In this document: positions 34,251 to 43,974 of the stretch, piece after piece
Numbering within the stretch: position 1 is the first letter of the stretch
How the letters are laid out: each line of letters begins with the position of its first letter
NCBI RefSeq assembly: GCF_000953015.1
Contig: NZ_LN794158.1
Coordinates: forward strand, 744,001-808,000
Length of the DNA stretch: 64,000 nucleotides
Source: Candidatus Methylopumilus turicensis
GTDB lineage: Bacteria; Pseudomonadota; Gammaproteobacteria; Burkholderiales; Methylophilaceae
Direction of reading: 5' to 3'
Notes under the pieces: model-generated
Told to the model about the DNA's origin: nothing
Database searches by the model: none
The model's input: the letters and a program-made list of their open reading frames with translations, nothing else
Made by a program: the position numbers and the translations under genes

Positions 34251-36110
34251 TTAAATTGGTTTAACACTTGAAGGGATGATGTTGGCCCCAAAGTCTTTCA
34301 TCAGCGCTTGCACAAAGTCATCTTGTTCGATGGCATTTACCGCTTCAGATTGAACAGCCGCTTTCTCTTCAAAGATCTGTTTTGCTGGCGTATTGCCAGT
34401 GCCACCAACCTTGAGACTGAGCTTAATTTTTCTACCGAAGTGTTGATCCACTGCAGCACTTAACTTATCTTGATAGTTGGCGTCTAGGAGATGTTTTTGT
34501 CCATCAGGAACCGTTAAATTGATGTTATTTTCATCAAAGCTTTCAAGCTCACAGTTTTGAGCCAATGTGCGTGCCAAGCCTAATTTTAAGGCATCAACCA
34601 GACTACGCCAGTTGCCATTAAACTGAATCTGGTGCGCTTCTTGGTCTGTAACGAAATCTTGCGTTTCAGGTGCGTCGTCTAAAGACACTGTTGTGCTGTT
34701 GAGCGGAAACGCCGTTTCATCAGATTGTGAGGGCTTGGATAAGTTTTCAGGCCTTAAAGCAGCGCTTTTCATGTCAGCCGAAGTAGCATGCACTTCTAGT
34801 AGCACTGGTTCAGGTGCAAGCGTGGTTGTCGACGGGGTAGACGCCACAGATTCATTTACAGCCAAAGTAGCGGTTTGTGTTGAGCGCTCAACCGCTTTAA
34901 GCATTGCGCTGGCTGAAGGTCTAGGTGTTGAATTTTGTGACTCATGAGCGGTTGCTTGGTTTAAAAGCGGGTTTGATGATTGGCTTGTCGCTTGCGCAGC
35001 TGATTTACCAACAGGCGGTGCGATGTCGCTTTGGTTAAACGCCAGCATGCGCAGCAAGGTCATCGTAAAGCCTGCATATTCATCGGGCGCTAGACCAATA
35101 TCGCGTCTCCCAAGTAAGGTGATTTGATAAAAAAGCTGTACTTTTTCTGCGCTGAGTTGCTGGGCAAGATCCAGCAAAACAGGACGCTCAGGCAAGTCTA
35201 GAGCGATGCTATTTGGTACGACTTGCGCCATGGCGACTTGTTGTAATAAGTTGGCAAGGTCACCTAATGCCCCATCGAAAGCGATACTCCGCTCAGACAT
35301 TGCGCTTGCTTGACGCATCAAAGCTTCGCCATCGTTGTGGATCAGCGCTTTTAAGAGTTCAATTAAATAACTTTGGTCGATTGCTCCAAGCATGGCGCGC
35401 ACTTCTTTTTCTTGCACGCTTTGGCTTCCATAGGCAATGGCTTGGTCTAATAACGACAACGCATCACGCATACTGCCCGAAGCTGCTTTCGCAATCAGTT
35501 GCAAGGCGGGCACTTCATAAGGAATATTTTCCGTCTTTAAAATGGATTGGCAGTGTTCAGTGATCGACGTACTTGCCATCTGGCGTAAATTAAATTGCAA
35601 GCAACGTGAAAGCACGGTGACAGGCATTTTTTGAGGGTCTGTCGTTGCAAGAATAAACTTAACGTGCGCAGGTGGCTCTTCAAGTGTTTTAAGCATCGCA
35701 TTAAACGAGCTTCGGCTGAGCATGTGCACTTCATCGATAATGTACACTTTGAAGCGGCCAGCCGTTGGGGCGTATTGCGCGTTGTCGAGCAGGTCACGCA
35801 TATTATCGACCTGTGTATTTGAGGCGGCATCCACCTCAATCAGGTCAATAAATCGTCCTTTATCAATGTCTAGACAAGTTGAGCAAGCGCCACATGGATG
35901 GGCTGTAATTCCTGTTTCACAGTTGAGGGATTTAGCGAGAATGCGGGCAATCGTGGTTTTACCAACGCCACGGGTACCAGTCAGTAAATAAGCATGATGC
36001 AAGCGTTGTTGTTCAAGTGCGTTGGTCAAGGCACGAACCACATGCTCTTGACCGATTAGTGTTTCAAATGACTTTGGGCGCCATTTCCGCGCGAGAACCT
36101 GGTAACTCAT
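34251..36110 (-). CDS. dnaX: DNA polymerase III subunits gamma/tau
   Basis: DnaX is the clamp-loader ATPase of the replisome; the long tau form also ties the polymerase cores to DnaB. The 619-residue protein has Walker A GTRGVGKTT near residues 44-52, a four-Cys zinc module (CETGITAHPCGACSTC), and the DEVHMLS Walker B. After about residue 370 comes a Ser/Thr/Ala-rich linker, then the tau C-terminal polymerase-binding domain. I saw no A-run slippery site that would make the short gamma form. Confidence 0.95.
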   Translation of the reverse strand: MSYQVLARKWRPKSFETLIGQEHVVRALTNALEQQRLHHAYLLTGTRGVGKTTIARILAKSLNCETGITAHPCGACSTCLDIDKGRFIDLIEVDAASNTQVDNMRDLLDNAQYAPTAGRFKVYIIDEVHMLSRSSFNAMLKTLEEPPAHVKFILATTDPQKMPVTVLSRCLQFNLRQMASTSITEHCQSILKTENIPYEVPALQLIAKAASGSMRDALSLLDQAIAYGSQSVQEKEVRAMLGAIDQSYLIELLKALIHNDGEALMRQASAMSERSIAFDGALGDLANLLQQVAMAQVVPNSIALDLPERPVLLDLAQQLSAEKVQLFYQITLLGRRDIGLAPDEYAGFTMTLLRMLAFNQSDIAPPVGKSAAQATSQSSNPLLNQATAHESQNSTPRPSASAMLKAVERSTQTATLAVNESVASTPSTTTLAPEPVLLEVHATSADMKSAALRPENLSKPSQSDETAFPLNSTTVSLDDAPETQDFVTDQEAHQIQFNGNWRSLVDALKLGLARTLAQNCELESFDENNINLTVPDGQKHLLDANYQDKLSAAVDQHFGRKIKLSLKVGGTGNTPAKQIFEEKAAVQSEAVNAIEQDDFVQALMKDFGANIIPSSVKPI

Positions 36111-36237
36111 CGAATATCTAGCTCATTAAATAAGGCGATAACTTTAGCTTAAATTGTGACCAAGCGGCTAAAAAAAGCGATAGCTAAAGCAAATAAAACT
36201 GCTTGTTTGATCTGGGTAATTTGTGCACACGAGAGGA

Positions 36238-36331
36238 GGCGAGCCAAACCCCCGGCACTTGCTCAATAGTTGTGGCTGCTTCCTTCCGGACCTGACCAGG
36301 TTGGCTATCTTACAATGCGGGGAGGCCCGCC
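36238..36331 (-). ncRNA. ffs: Signal recognition particle 4.5S RNA
   Basis: Read on the minus strand, the about 94-base gene contains the invariant SRP tip region (CCTGGTCAGGTCC, then GGAAGGAAGCAGCC). The ends GGCGGGCC and GGCTCGCC pair to close the long hairpin. It scaffolds Ffh for co-translational membrane targeting. Exact ends are approximate. Confidence 0.93.
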
Positions 36332-36403
36332 AAATGGTATTTTACATCAAGTCGCTATTTTGGGGCGAACTGAAAATGAATTTATAAGCGCGCCCAGTTG
36401 CGC

Positions 36404-36409
36404 TATAAT
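36404..36409 (+). promoter_or_regulatory. -10 box of tRNA-Ser(GGA)
   Basis: TATAAT stands 10 bases before the mature tRNA 5' end; the -35 region is poor. Confidence 0.4.
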
Positions 36410-36419
36410 CCGCCACCTC

Positions 36420-36509
36420 GGAGAGATGGATGAGTGGTTTAAGTCACCACCCTGGAAAGGTGGCACAGGGTTATCCCTGTCGCGAGTTCGAATCTCGCTC
36501 TCTCCGCCA
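36420..36509 (+). tRNA. tRNA-Ser (GGA anticodon)
   Basis: The 90-base class II tRNA has acceptor GGAGAGA paired with TCTCTCC, discriminator G and encoded CCA. The anticodon stem CCACC/GGTGG encloses CTGGAAA, giving GGA for UCC/UCU serine codons, and a long variable arm follows. Confidence 0.97.
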
Positions 36510-36516
36510 GGTTTTT

Positions 36517-36972
36517 TTACACAAATCTACGCATAGAGCCTGTTACTACGCCGATAATCGCAATTCTTTCAGCGTCAGCAAAATTAATCGCTTCGCAGTT
36601 GATATTGCCAGGTAGTAATTGTTGTTGGGCTAAGTACTTCACAGTAAATTCACCATCGACCTCTGCCAGTACAATATGACCCATGCTAGGCTCTAATGAA
36701 CGGTCCACAATGACAACGTCACCATCTGTAATGCCTGCATTAAGCATTGAGTCGCCTTTTACCCGAACGAAGTAGGTTGCCATTGGGTTTTTCACTAGCA
36801 ATTCATCAGCGCTAAGCCTTGCTTCAATACGCATGGGGCTGGTAACACTGGCTGATGCTACTTGATTGTAAAGCGGAATGTATGCACTTTTATTAGATGC
36901 GCGTGTATAAATCTCCGCAACATTGTTTGTGTGTTTGCGGTTGTAGCTGCTAATGAAATTTAATGGATTCAT
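36517..36972 (-). CDS. umuD: UmuD-like S24 family peptidase
   Basis: The 151-residue protein resembles UmuD, which self-cleaves on RecA filaments and becomes a subunit of translesion polymerase V. Ser75 in VKGDSM and Lys112 in GEFTVKY form the Ser-Lys dyad. The cleavage site aligned with UmuD Cys24-Gly25 reads Ala41-Ser42, which is unusual. ATG 36972 is supported by GAAGG about nine bases earlier; an upstream GTG at 36981 overlaps that site. No umuC lies next to it: the gene is bounded by tRNA genes. An SOS-type box sits 24 bases upstream. Confidence 0.88.
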   Translation of the reverse strand: MNPLNFISSYNRKHTNNVAEIYTRASNKSAYIPLYNQVASASVTSPMRIEARLSADELLVKNPMATYFVRVKGDSMLNAGITDGDVVIVDRSLEPSMGHIVLAEVDGEFTVKYLAQQQLLPGNINCEAINFADAERIAIIGVVTGSMRRFV

Positions 36973-36996
36973 GTTTTTCACCCTTCATTGTCTTTG

Positions 36997-37012
36997 TTGT
37001 ACGTTCGTACAG
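36997..37012 (-). promoter_or_regulatory. LexA (SOS) box upstream of umuD
   Basis: On the minus strand this reads CTGTACGAACGTACAA, one base from the CTGT-N8-ACAG consensus and itself strongly palindromic. Its position just upstream of the UmuD-like gene, a classic SOS gene, supports LexA control. Confidence 0.7.
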
Positions 37013-37170
37013 TTGAGTGAATATTAAGGATTTGAATGAGCTTTGTCTATCACTTTTGTAATAAAAATTTAAACGACTTACGAGAATATGGTGAGGATGC
37101 CTTGCTTTATAGGGTTGTGGCCCCATATAACAATAGAAAAAAGTTTGATGATATGTTGTGTTGATGAGTT

Positions 37171-37255
37171 TGGTGCGCAAAAGAGGTCTCGAACCTCCAC
37201 ATCCGAAGGCGCATGGACCTGAACCATGCGCGTCTACCAATTTCGCCATTTGGGC
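37171..37255 (-). tRNA. tRNA-Leu (CAG anticodon), acceptor-stem mismatch
   Basis: On the minus strand the 85-base gene has anticodon stem CATGG/CCATG around TTCAGGT, giving CAG for CUG codons, a variable arm and a normal T arm. CCA is encoded. The acceptor GCCCAAA against TTTGCGC pairs at six of seven positions; position 3-70 is C-C. A normal sequence would have G at position 3. It may be a real mutation or a base-call error. Confidence 0.92.
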
Positions 37256-37332
37256 TATACTACGAAAAGTAGATTTTAACGTAAGAGAATCAAGAATTAA
37301 TCTAAGAAGTAATCTAATAGGAACAATAAGCC

Positions 37333-39789
37333 TTGGCTCATAAAAAAACACCGCGAAACTCAAAAAGACTAGCGGATCCGCATGCTCAACGAGAGTCTGC
37401 AAATTACGAAAATCCATTACCTAGTCGCGAGTTTATTCTCCAAATGATGGCAGATCAGGGCGTGCCTTTGCACGTTGAAGATTTATACGAACTGCTTGAG
37501 ATTGGTGAGGATGAAAAAGAAATATTTAACCGTCGCCTCAATGCGATGGAGCGTGAAGGGCAAATTATGCGTAACCGCAAAAATGTCCTATGTATCGCTG
37601 AAAAGCTCCATTTGATCGCAGGCAAGATTCAAGGCCATGCGGATGGCTTTGGTTTTTTAATCCCTGATAATGGTGGTGATGATTTGTTCTTGTCGCCTCG
37701 TGAAATGGCGCAAGTCATGCACGGTGATCGTGCCATGGTGCGTCAATCTGGCTTTGACCGAAAAGGCCGTCCAGAGGGTAAGATTGTTGAGGTGCTTGAG
37801 CGCGCGACTAAAAAACTAGTCGGCCGTTTAATTCGAGAGCAAGGCGTCACCTTGGTTGCGGCAGAAGATAAACGTATCAATCAAGATATTTTAGTGCCAC
37901 CAGGTCAAGATATGCAGGCGAAAGCTGGGCAGGTGGTGATGGTTGAGTTGATTGAGCAGCCATCCGCTTATGCTAAGCCGATAGGTAAGGTGGTAGAGGT
38001 TCTTGGTAATTATGCGGACTCTGGCATGGAGATTGAGATTGCGCTGCGTAAGCATCAATTGCCACACGAGTTTAATCCTGCCTCGGTAAAGCAAGCTGAA
38101 GACTATCCTCGTTTTGTTCAGCCGCAGGATTACAAAGGGCGTATTGATTTGCGTGAGATGGCGCTCATCACCATTGATGGTGAAACTGCGCGTGACTTTG
38201 ATGACGCGGTATTTTGTGAGCCACAAGGCAAAGGCTGGCGCGTTGTCGTGGCGATTGCCGATGTGAGTTTTTATGTGAAACCTGGCGATGCATTAGATAA
38301 AGATGCTTACGACAGGGGTAATTCTGTTTATTTCCCACGCCGCGTGATTCCAATGTTGCCAGAGGCTTTGTCTAATGGCCTTTGCTCGCTTAACCCAGAT
38401 GTTGAGCGTTTATGTATGGTTTGCGATATGCAAGTGGATGGCACTGGTGTCGTCAAACGTTATCAATTCTATCCTTCAGTCATGCGCTCAAAAGCCCGCA
38501 TGACTTACACCAAAGTACATGAAATCTTGACCCAACCTGATGGTGAATTGGCCAAAGAGTATGCTTGGTTAGTGCCGCATTTAGAGAACTTAAATAGCTT
38601 TTATAAGCTGTCATTGGCTGTGCGTGAAAAGCGTGGGGCTATTGAGTTTGATAGCCAAGAAACGCTGATGGTGTTTAACGAGAATGGCAAAATTGATCGT
38701 ATTGAGCCTACTTCACGTAATGATGCACATCGTTTAATTGAAGAGTGTATGTTGGTGGCTAACGTTTGTGCGGCAGATTTCTTAAAGACCCATGAGCATC
38801 CAGCGCTTTACCGTATTCACGAAGGTCCAACCCCTGAGAAACTTGAAGCTTTGCGCACCTTTATGGGAGAGTTTGGCTTTGGCGTGGGTGGCGGTGATAC
38901 ACCCCACGCAAAGGACTACGGCAAGCTATTGGCCCGCATTAAAGGTCGTCCTGATGAACAGTTACTGCAAACCGTGTTGCTACGCTCTATGCAACAAGCG
39001 GTTTATAGCCCTGACAATGTCGGTCACTTCGGCTTGGCTTATGAGGCTTATGCCCACTTTACGTCACCCATTCGTCGTTACCCAGATTTGATTATTCATC
39101 GTGCGATTAAAGCGGTACTTAAAGGTGAGCGTTATCAAGGTGGCGACTTTCATCAACTAGGTCAACATTGCTCGATGACCGAGCGTCGTGCCGACGATGC
39201 CACACGTGACGTGCAAGCTTGGCTCAAATGCTTCTATATGCAAGATAAGATTGGCGAAGACTACGATGGTACTGTGGCTGGCGTAACCAGCTTTGGCTTA
39301 TTTGTTGCGCTTGATGGTGTTTATGTCGAAGGCTTGTTGCATGTCACCGAGCTAGGTAACGACTATTTTAATTTTGATAAAGCACGCCATGAGATGGCGG
39401 GCGAGCGGACAGGGGTTAAATACCGATTAGGTGACCGATTGCGCGTTAAAGTAAGTCGGGTTGACCTAGAAACATCGCGTATTGACTTTGTTTTAGCCGA
39501 TACTAATAAACTCACGCCGATTAGCGAGGAAGACTCAATCTTGCCTGAGCGTTACCGAAGCAAAGGTGGCGATAAAAAAGCCACGGCAAAGGTTGAAGTT
39601 AAACAGCCGGAAAGAAAAACCTTAAAGGTGACTGCGCCTTGGGATAAAAACAGCCCACCAAAATCTAGCCGTGCTAAAAATGCTAATACCAACAAAAATC
39701 GCAGCCACAAGGCTGGTAGCACTTCATCTAAGCCGAATGTAGGATCAAAAGCGCGTCCTGCAAAGTCCGCACCAAGAAAAGCAAAGTAA
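37333..39789 (+). CDS. rnr: Ribonuclease R
   Basis: RNase R is a processive 3'-5' exoribonuclease that degrades structured RNA. The 818-residue protein has an N-terminal winged-helix segment (PLPSREFILQMM), cold-shock domains, the RNB catalytic domain with the metal-binding Asp cluster in TIDGETARDFDDAVF (near residue 277), a C-terminal S1 domain, and a Lys/Ala/Ser-rich tail of about 70 residues. The start is TTG 37333, since no ATG precedes the conserved N-terminal segment, and no clear ribosome site is seen. rlmB follows, as in many proteobacteria. Confidence 0.95.
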   Translation: MAHKKTPRNSKRLADPHAQRESANYENPLPSREFILQMMADQGVPLHVEDLYELLEIGEDEKEIFNRRLNAMEREGQIMRNRKNVLCIAEKLHLIAGKIQGHADGFGFLIPDNGGDDLFLSPREMAQVMHGDRAMVRQSGFDRKGRPEGKIVEVLERATKKLVGRLIREQGVTLVAAEDKRINQDILVPPGQDMQAKAGQVVMVELIEQPSAYAKPIGKVVEVLGNYADSGMEIEIALRKHQLPHEFNPASVKQAEDYPRFVQPQDYKGRIDLREMALITIDGETARDFDDAVFCEPQGKGWRVVVAIADVSFYVKPGDALDKDAYDRGNSVYFPRRVIPMLPEALSNGLCSLNPDVERLCMVCDMQVDGTGVVKRYQFYPSVMRSKARMTYTKVHEILTQPDGELAKEYAWLVPHLENLNSFYKLSLAVREKRGAIEFDSQETLMVFNENGKIDRIEPTSRNDAHRLIEECMLVANVCAADFLKTHEHPALYRIHEGPTPEKLEALRTFMGEFGFGVGGGDTPHAKDYGKLLARIKGRPDEQLLQTVLLRSMQQAVYSPDNVGHFGLAYEAYAHFTSPIRRYPDLIIHRAIKAVLKGERYQGGDFHQLGQHCSMTERRADDATRDVQAWLKCFYMQDKIGEDYDGTVAGVTSFGLFVALDGVYVEGLLHVTELGNDYFNFDKARHEMAGERTGVKYRLGDRLRVKVSRVDLETSRIDFVLADTNKLTPISEEDSILPERYRSKGGDKKATAKVEVKQPERKTLKVTAPWDKNSPPKSSRAKNANTNKNRSHKAGSTSSKPNVGSKARPAKSAPRKAK

Positions 39790-39835
39790 GTGAAGCGTAA
39801 GTAAAAAACAATTGAGAAAGTAAAGGTTTTGAGTA

Positions 39836-40585
39836 ATGAGTGATGCAAGAATTTTATTTGGTTTCCACGCCGTATTAAGTCGTCTTCGTCAACATGGTGC
39901 CAGCGTTCAAGAGATTTTGATTGACCGTGACCGTATTGATGCCCGCATGAAGGATTTGTTAAGTCTTGCTGAACAAGCTAATGTTCGCACAATGGAGGTG
40001 GATAGGGCGCGTTTAGACGGTCTTGCTGGCATGAATGGCCGCCACCAAGGGGTGATTGCGCGCGTGGTTGATACGCCAATTCCCTATAAAGATATTTACG
40101 ACATTTTGGAATCTGGCCTAAAGGAGCCGCCATTCTTTTTAATCTTAGATGGTGTCGAAGATCCACATAATCTAGGGGCCTGCTTGCGTGTGGCAGATGC
40201 CATGGGTGTTCATGCGGTCATCGCGCCTAAAGATAGGGCAGTTGGCTTGAACGCAACTGTCCGTAAGGTGGCTTGTGGTGCAGCTGAAACGGTTCCATTT
40301 TTGGCGGTGACTAACTTAGCTCGCACGATACGCGAGCTTCAAGATGCTGGCGTGTTTGTAATTGGGGCTTCAGCAGAGGCTGAGCATGATTTGCTCGCTA
40401 CAAAATTCGATGGCCCTGTGGCGTTGGTATTGGGCGCTGAAGGTACAGGTTTACGTCGATTAACTGAAGAAACGTGTGATTCTTTAGTCAGTATTCCAAT
40501 GTTTGGCAGTGTGGAAAGCCTGAATGTTTCTGTGGCGAGTGGAATTTGTCTTTACGAAGTGCGTCGCCAACGAAGCCTGAAGTAA
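39836..40585 (+). CDS. rlmB: 23S rRNA Gm2251 2'-O-methyltransferase RlmB
   Basis: RlmB methylates G2251 in the peptidyl-transferase centre. The 249-residue protein has an L30-like N-terminal substrate domain and a SPOUT domain carrying the three knot motifs: [15 protein letters not shown] near residue 103, [11 protein letters not shown] near 201, and [15 protein letters not shown] near 220. Pairing with rnr upstream is conserved. A hairpin follows before ndk. Confidence 0.95.
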   Translation: MSDARILFGFHAVLSRLRQHGASVQEILIDRDRIDARMKDLLSLAEQANVRTMEVDRARLDGLAGMNGRHQGVIARVVDTPIPYKDIYDILESGLKEPPFFLILDGVEDPHNLGACLRVADAMGVHAVIAPKDRAVGLNATVRKVACGAAETVPFLAVTNLARTIRELQDAGVFVIGASAEAEHDLLATKFDGPVALVLGAEGTGLRRLTEETCDSLVSIPMFGSVESLNVSVASGICLYEVRRQRSLK

Positions 40586-40611
40586 CTTAATCTTGCTGTT
40601 TTAGCTTTATT

Positions 40612-40649
40612 AAAGACCCTTAAAATGTTATTTTAGCGGTCTTTATGCT
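40612..40649 (+). terminator. Hairpin after rlmB
   Basis: AAAGACC (40612-40618) pairs with GGTCTTT (40638-40644), with an inner AAAAT/ATTTT stem; the T-tract is short. Confidence 0.5.
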
Positions 40650-40739
40650 TTATAGATTTGCAACCCATTTTTCTTTCTAAATCGCGGTTGGATTTAGAGT
40701 TTTTTTGTTGTTTTGTAGTGTTATTTTATTGGAGTAATT

Positions 40740-41147
40740 ATGGCTTTAGAACGTACTTTATCTATCATCAAACCTGACGCAGTTGCTAAAAACGTGATTG
40801 GTCAAATCTACACACGTTTTGAAAACGCTGGTTTGAAAATCGTTGCAGCTAAAATGGCGCAATTATCACAAGCTGAAGCTGAAGGCTTCTACGCTGTTCA
40901 CAAAGAGCGTCCTTTCTTTGCTGACTTGGTTAAATTCATGATTTCAGGTCCAGTGATGATTCAAGCGCTTGAAGGCGAAGGCGCTGTATTGAAAAACCGT
41001 GATTTGATGGGCGCAACTAACCCTAAAGATGCAGCTGCTGGCACTATCCGTGCTGACTTTGCTGAAAGCATTGATGCTAACGCTGTTCACGGTTCTGACT
41101 CTGCTGAAAATGCAGCCATCGAAATCGCTTACTTCTTCGGTAAGTAA
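40740..41147 (+). CDS. ndk: Nucleoside diphosphate kinase
   Basis: Ndk balances nucleoside triphosphates through a phospho-histidine intermediate. The 135-residue protein is slightly short of the usual 141-143 but complete. It opens [12 protein letters not shown], and the active-site His lies in [16 protein letters not shown] near residue 115. TTGGAG precedes the start. It is 9 bases before rlmN, so it likely begins this gene cluster's transcript. Confidence 0.97.
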   Translation: MALERTLSIIKPDAVAKNVIGQIYTRFENAGLKIVAAKMAQLSQAEAEGFYAVHKERPFFADLVKFMISGPVMIQALEGEGAVLKNRDLMGATNPKDAAAGTIRADFAESIDANAVHGSDSAENAAIEIAYFFGK

Positions 41148-41156
41148 TTGTAGTTC

Positions 41157-42257
41157 ATGATTAATCTGCTCGATTTTAACCAAGCGCAACTCGCCGAATA
41201 CTTTGTAGGATTGGGTGAGAAGCCTTTTCGCGCTAAACAATTGATGCGCTGGATGCATCACTTTGGCGTGAATGATTTTGAGCAGATGACTGATATTGCT
41301 AAATCTCTCCGTGAGAAATTAGCCGCCACGACCACCATCGCCCCTCCCAACGTTCAACTTGAGCAGATTTCCAATGATGGAACGCGCAAGTGGTTGGTGG
41401 GTGCTGGTACTGGCAACGGTGTTGAAACCGTGTTTATTCCAGAAGACGATAGAGGTACATTGTGTATTTCATCGCAAGTCGGTTGTGCCCTTGAATGTAC
41501 GTTTTGTTCAACCGGTCGCCAAGGATTTAACCGTAATCTGAGTGTTTCTGAGATTATTGGTCAGCTGTGGTTAGCCAACCATTCGCTTAGACAAGACCCT
41601 GATTACGGCATGCTCCCAATGAGCGAGCGCATTATCAGTAATGTCGTGATGATGGGTATGGGTGAGCCACTCACGAATTACGATAACGTCGTGACCGCTA
41701 TGCAAATCATGTTGGATGACTCTGCTTATGGATTGAGTCGCCGCCGCGTAACCTTATCCACGAGTGGTGTAGTGCCAGCCATGGATAGATTGAAAGAAGA
41801 TTGCCCTGTGGCATTGGCGGTTTCATTGCATGCGCCTAATGATGCATTACGCGATGTGATTGTGCCGATTAATAAAAAATATCCCCTTAAAGAGCTGATG
41901 GCTGCTTGCCAGCGCTATTTAGTCAAGGCGCCACGAGATTTTGTGACCTTTGAATATGTCATGCTTGATGGCGTGAACGACAGCTTTGATCATGCTAAAG
42001 AATTGATCAACCTAGTCAAAGATGTGCCATGTAAATTCAATTTAATTCCATTTAACCCATTCCCTAATAGCGGTTACGATACGTCACGACCAGATGATAT
42101 TCGCCGCTTTAGAGATGTTTTAATGCAGGCTGGACATATCGTCACGACACGCAAGACGCGTGGAGATGACATTGATGCTGCTTGTGGTCAATTGGCAGGA
42201 CAAGTCCAAGACAAAACCAAAAGAACAACGCGCCCGATTGTTTTGGAGCGAAGCTGA
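41157..42257 (+). CDS. rlmN: Dual-specificity 23S rRNA/tRNA methyltransferase RlmN
   Basis: RlmN is a radical-SAM enzyme that methylates C2 of A2503 in 23S rRNA and A37 in some tRNAs. The 366-residue protein has the CALECTFC cluster motif (CxxxCxxC) near residue 110 and the [13 protein letters not shown] signature near 173; a C-terminal Cys in DIDAACGQL provides the methyl-carrying residue. Its stop overlaps the pilW start as TGATG. Confidence 0.97.
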   Translation: MINLLDFNQAQLAEYFVGLGEKPFRAKQLMRWMHHFGVNDFEQMTDIAKSLREKLAATTTIAPPNVQLEQISNDGTRKWLVGAGTGNGVETVFIPEDDRGTLCISSQVGCALECTFCSTGRQGFNRNLSVSEIIGQLWLANHSLRQDPDYGMLPMSERIISNVVMMGMGEPLTNYDNVVTAMQIMLDDSAYGLSRRRVTLSTSGVVPAMDRLKEDCPVALAVSLHAPNDALRDVIVPINKKYPLKELMAACQRYLVKAPRDFVTFEYVMLDGVNDSFDHAKELINLVKDVPCKFNLIPFNPFPNSGYDTSRPDDIRRFRDVLMQAGHIVTTRKTRGDDIDAACGQLAGQVQDKTKRTTRPIVLERS

Positions 42258-43006
42258 TGCGTCAATTATTGATCTTGTTAGTATTGTTACTCAGCGCATG
42301 TGCCAATCAATCTGCCATGCGTTTGTCCGCGATTGATGGTAATAAACAAGATAGTGCACGTATTCATGCTGAACTTGGTTCAGGCTATTATCAGCAGGGG
42401 CAGATGGCGGTGGCGCTTAATGAATTTATTAAGTCAACTGAATTTGATCCTAATTATTCTCCTGGATACAATGGGTTGGCGATGACTTATGCAGCAATAA
42501 ATGAAGATGATAAGGCGGAACTGAATTTCAAAAAAGCGATTGCTTTAGATGTTAAAAGCGCTGAGGCACATAACAATTACGGTTCATTTCTTTGTTCGCG
42601 TAATCGGATTGATGCGTCGATTCATCACTTTCAAGAGGCTGTTAAAAGTCCCCTATACACAACGCCTTTTATTGCCTATACCAATGCAGGATATTGTTCT
42701 CTTAAAAAATCTGACTTATTAGGTGCTGAGCGTTTTTTTAGTTTGGCGTTGCAATACCAACCTCTGTTGCACAATACCGCTTATCAATTAGCTAAACTCT
42801 ACTTTGATCGTCAACAATACGGATTGGCCCAGCAAACCCTTTTCAATGCTATGGCCAACAATCCTAACCCTGATATGTTGTGGCTTGGCATAAGGATTGA
42901 ACATCAGCTGGGAAATCAAGATGTCGAGTCAAGCTATGTAACGGAGTTGAAAAGCAAATTTCCTGATTCACCACAAACAAAACTTTTACTTTCTCGAGGT
43001 AAATGA
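42257..43006 (+). CDS. pilW: Type IV pilus biogenesis/stability lipoprotein PilW (PilF)
   Basis: This 249-residue outer-membrane lipoprotein promotes PilQ secretin assembly. A lipobox LLLSACA ends the short signal peptide (Cys about residue 14), followed by several TPR units. It lies in the conserved rlmN-pilW-rodZ order and overlaps both neighbours by a few bases. The frame is open further upstream, but ATG 42257 places the signal peptide correctly. Confidence 0.92.
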   Translation: MRQLLILLVLLLSACANQSAMRLSAIDGNKQDSARIHAELGSGYYQQGQMAVALNEFIKSTEFDPNYSPGYNGLAMTYAAINEDDKAELNFKKAIALDVKSAEAHNNYGSFLCSRNRIDASIHHFQEAVKSPLYTTPFIAYTNAGYCSLKKSDLLGAERFFSLALQYQPLLHNTAYQLAKLYFDRQQYGLAQQTLFNAMANNPNPDMLWLGIRIEHQLGNQDVESSYVTELKSKFPDSPQTKLLLSRGK

Positions 43007-43974
43007 TGGATCAACCGTTCACAACTGAATTGTTAAATCAATCGGTAATCGGTGCAGCTTTGCGTGAGGCAAGAGAGTCACAAAGCCTGAGCATTGATGA
43101 TGTTCGTGCGAGATTACATTTAAGCGACAGGCAAATTATCGCCTTGGAAACTGACGACTTTAATCAGTTTGGTAGCGCTATGCTTGTTCGCGGATTTATT
43201 AAGTCCTACGCACAATTTTTATCTTTGAATCCTGAGCCATTATTAGATGCATATCGGGAACAATATCCACAAGATGAAATTCAATCAATTGAATATAAAT
43301 CCCCCTATATTAATCGTCCACAATCGTCTGGACTCGGAAAATTTTTAACCTTAATGCTTGGTTTGTTTACTATTTCGGCTTCATTGGCTTGGGTAGGTTA
43401 CAAAGTCTGGGTTTATCAACAAACAACAAACTTAGCGATCGCTTCTGAACCCACCTCAGCGATGAATAAAGATGCTTTAACTCAAGCCTTACCTGACGAT
43501 GGCCTAACAGTTGATCGTCATGAAATCTCAGCAAGTGCTGGGGCGATAGTGACCGATATTGAGCTTCCAAAGTCGAATGAGCCCAAATTGACTCAGGGAG
43601 CACAGCTAAACCCTGTGATGCCAGAGATAAAGAAAACAACAGACAAAGGCTTGGATTTAAGTCGCTCTCTTGAAACAACAAATTCTGAGGCAGCCAATAT
43701 TTCGCCAGTGAAACCGCCTGTCGAAAGTGGCAAAGTAAGGGTTAGACTTGTTCTTACTGGCTCATCTTGGATTGGTGTGCAAGATAAAACAGGACGTACC
43801 GTTTTTAGTAAATTAGCTAAAGCAGGTACAGAGGAGTTCGTCGAGGGCATTCCTCCCCTGAAGTTTCATATCGGTAATGCGAGTGCTACCCAAGTGATTT
43901 TTAATGGTGAAACCATAGACTTAACAGCGACTACTTTCAACAATATGGCGCGCATTACACTGGGCGATCAATAA
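43003..43974 (+). CDS. rodZ: RodZ-like cytoskeletal membrane protein
   Basis: RodZ links MreB filaments to the cell-wall elongation machinery. The 323-residue protein has an N-terminal Xre-type helix-turn-helix (residues about 14-80, [19 protein letters not shown]), a single membrane helix near 110-130, a variable Ser/Thr/Pro linker, and a periplasmic DUF4115 domain with [15 protein letters not shown] near 245. It starts within the pilW stop (ATGA) and ends with TAATG into ispG. Confidence 0.92.
   Translation: MMDQPFTTELLNQSVIGAALREARESQSLSIDDVRARLHLSDRQIIALETDDFNQFGSAMLVRGFIKSYAQFLSLNPEPLLDAYREQYPQDEIQSIEYKSPYINRPQSSGLGKFLTLMLGLFTISASLAWVGYKVWVYQQTTNLAIASEPTSAMNKDALTQALPDDGLTVDRHEISASAGAIVTDIELPKSNEPKLTQGAQLNPVMPEIKKTTDKGLDLSRSLETTNSEAANISPVKPPVESGKVRVRLVLTGSSWIGVQDKTGRTVFSKLAKAGTEEFVEGIPPLKFHIGNASATQVIFNGETIDLTATTFNNMARITLGDQ

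Noticed and set aside
34251-36110. Programmed frameshift in dnaX
   Set aside because: I looked for an A AAA AAG-type slippery run on the minus strand and found none; the gene appears to make only the long form unless another mechanism acts.
36950-37417. Minus-strand open frame of 155 codons spanning tRNA-Leu and the umuD promoter
   Set aside because: It runs through a tRNA gene and the SOS box and has no family resemblance.
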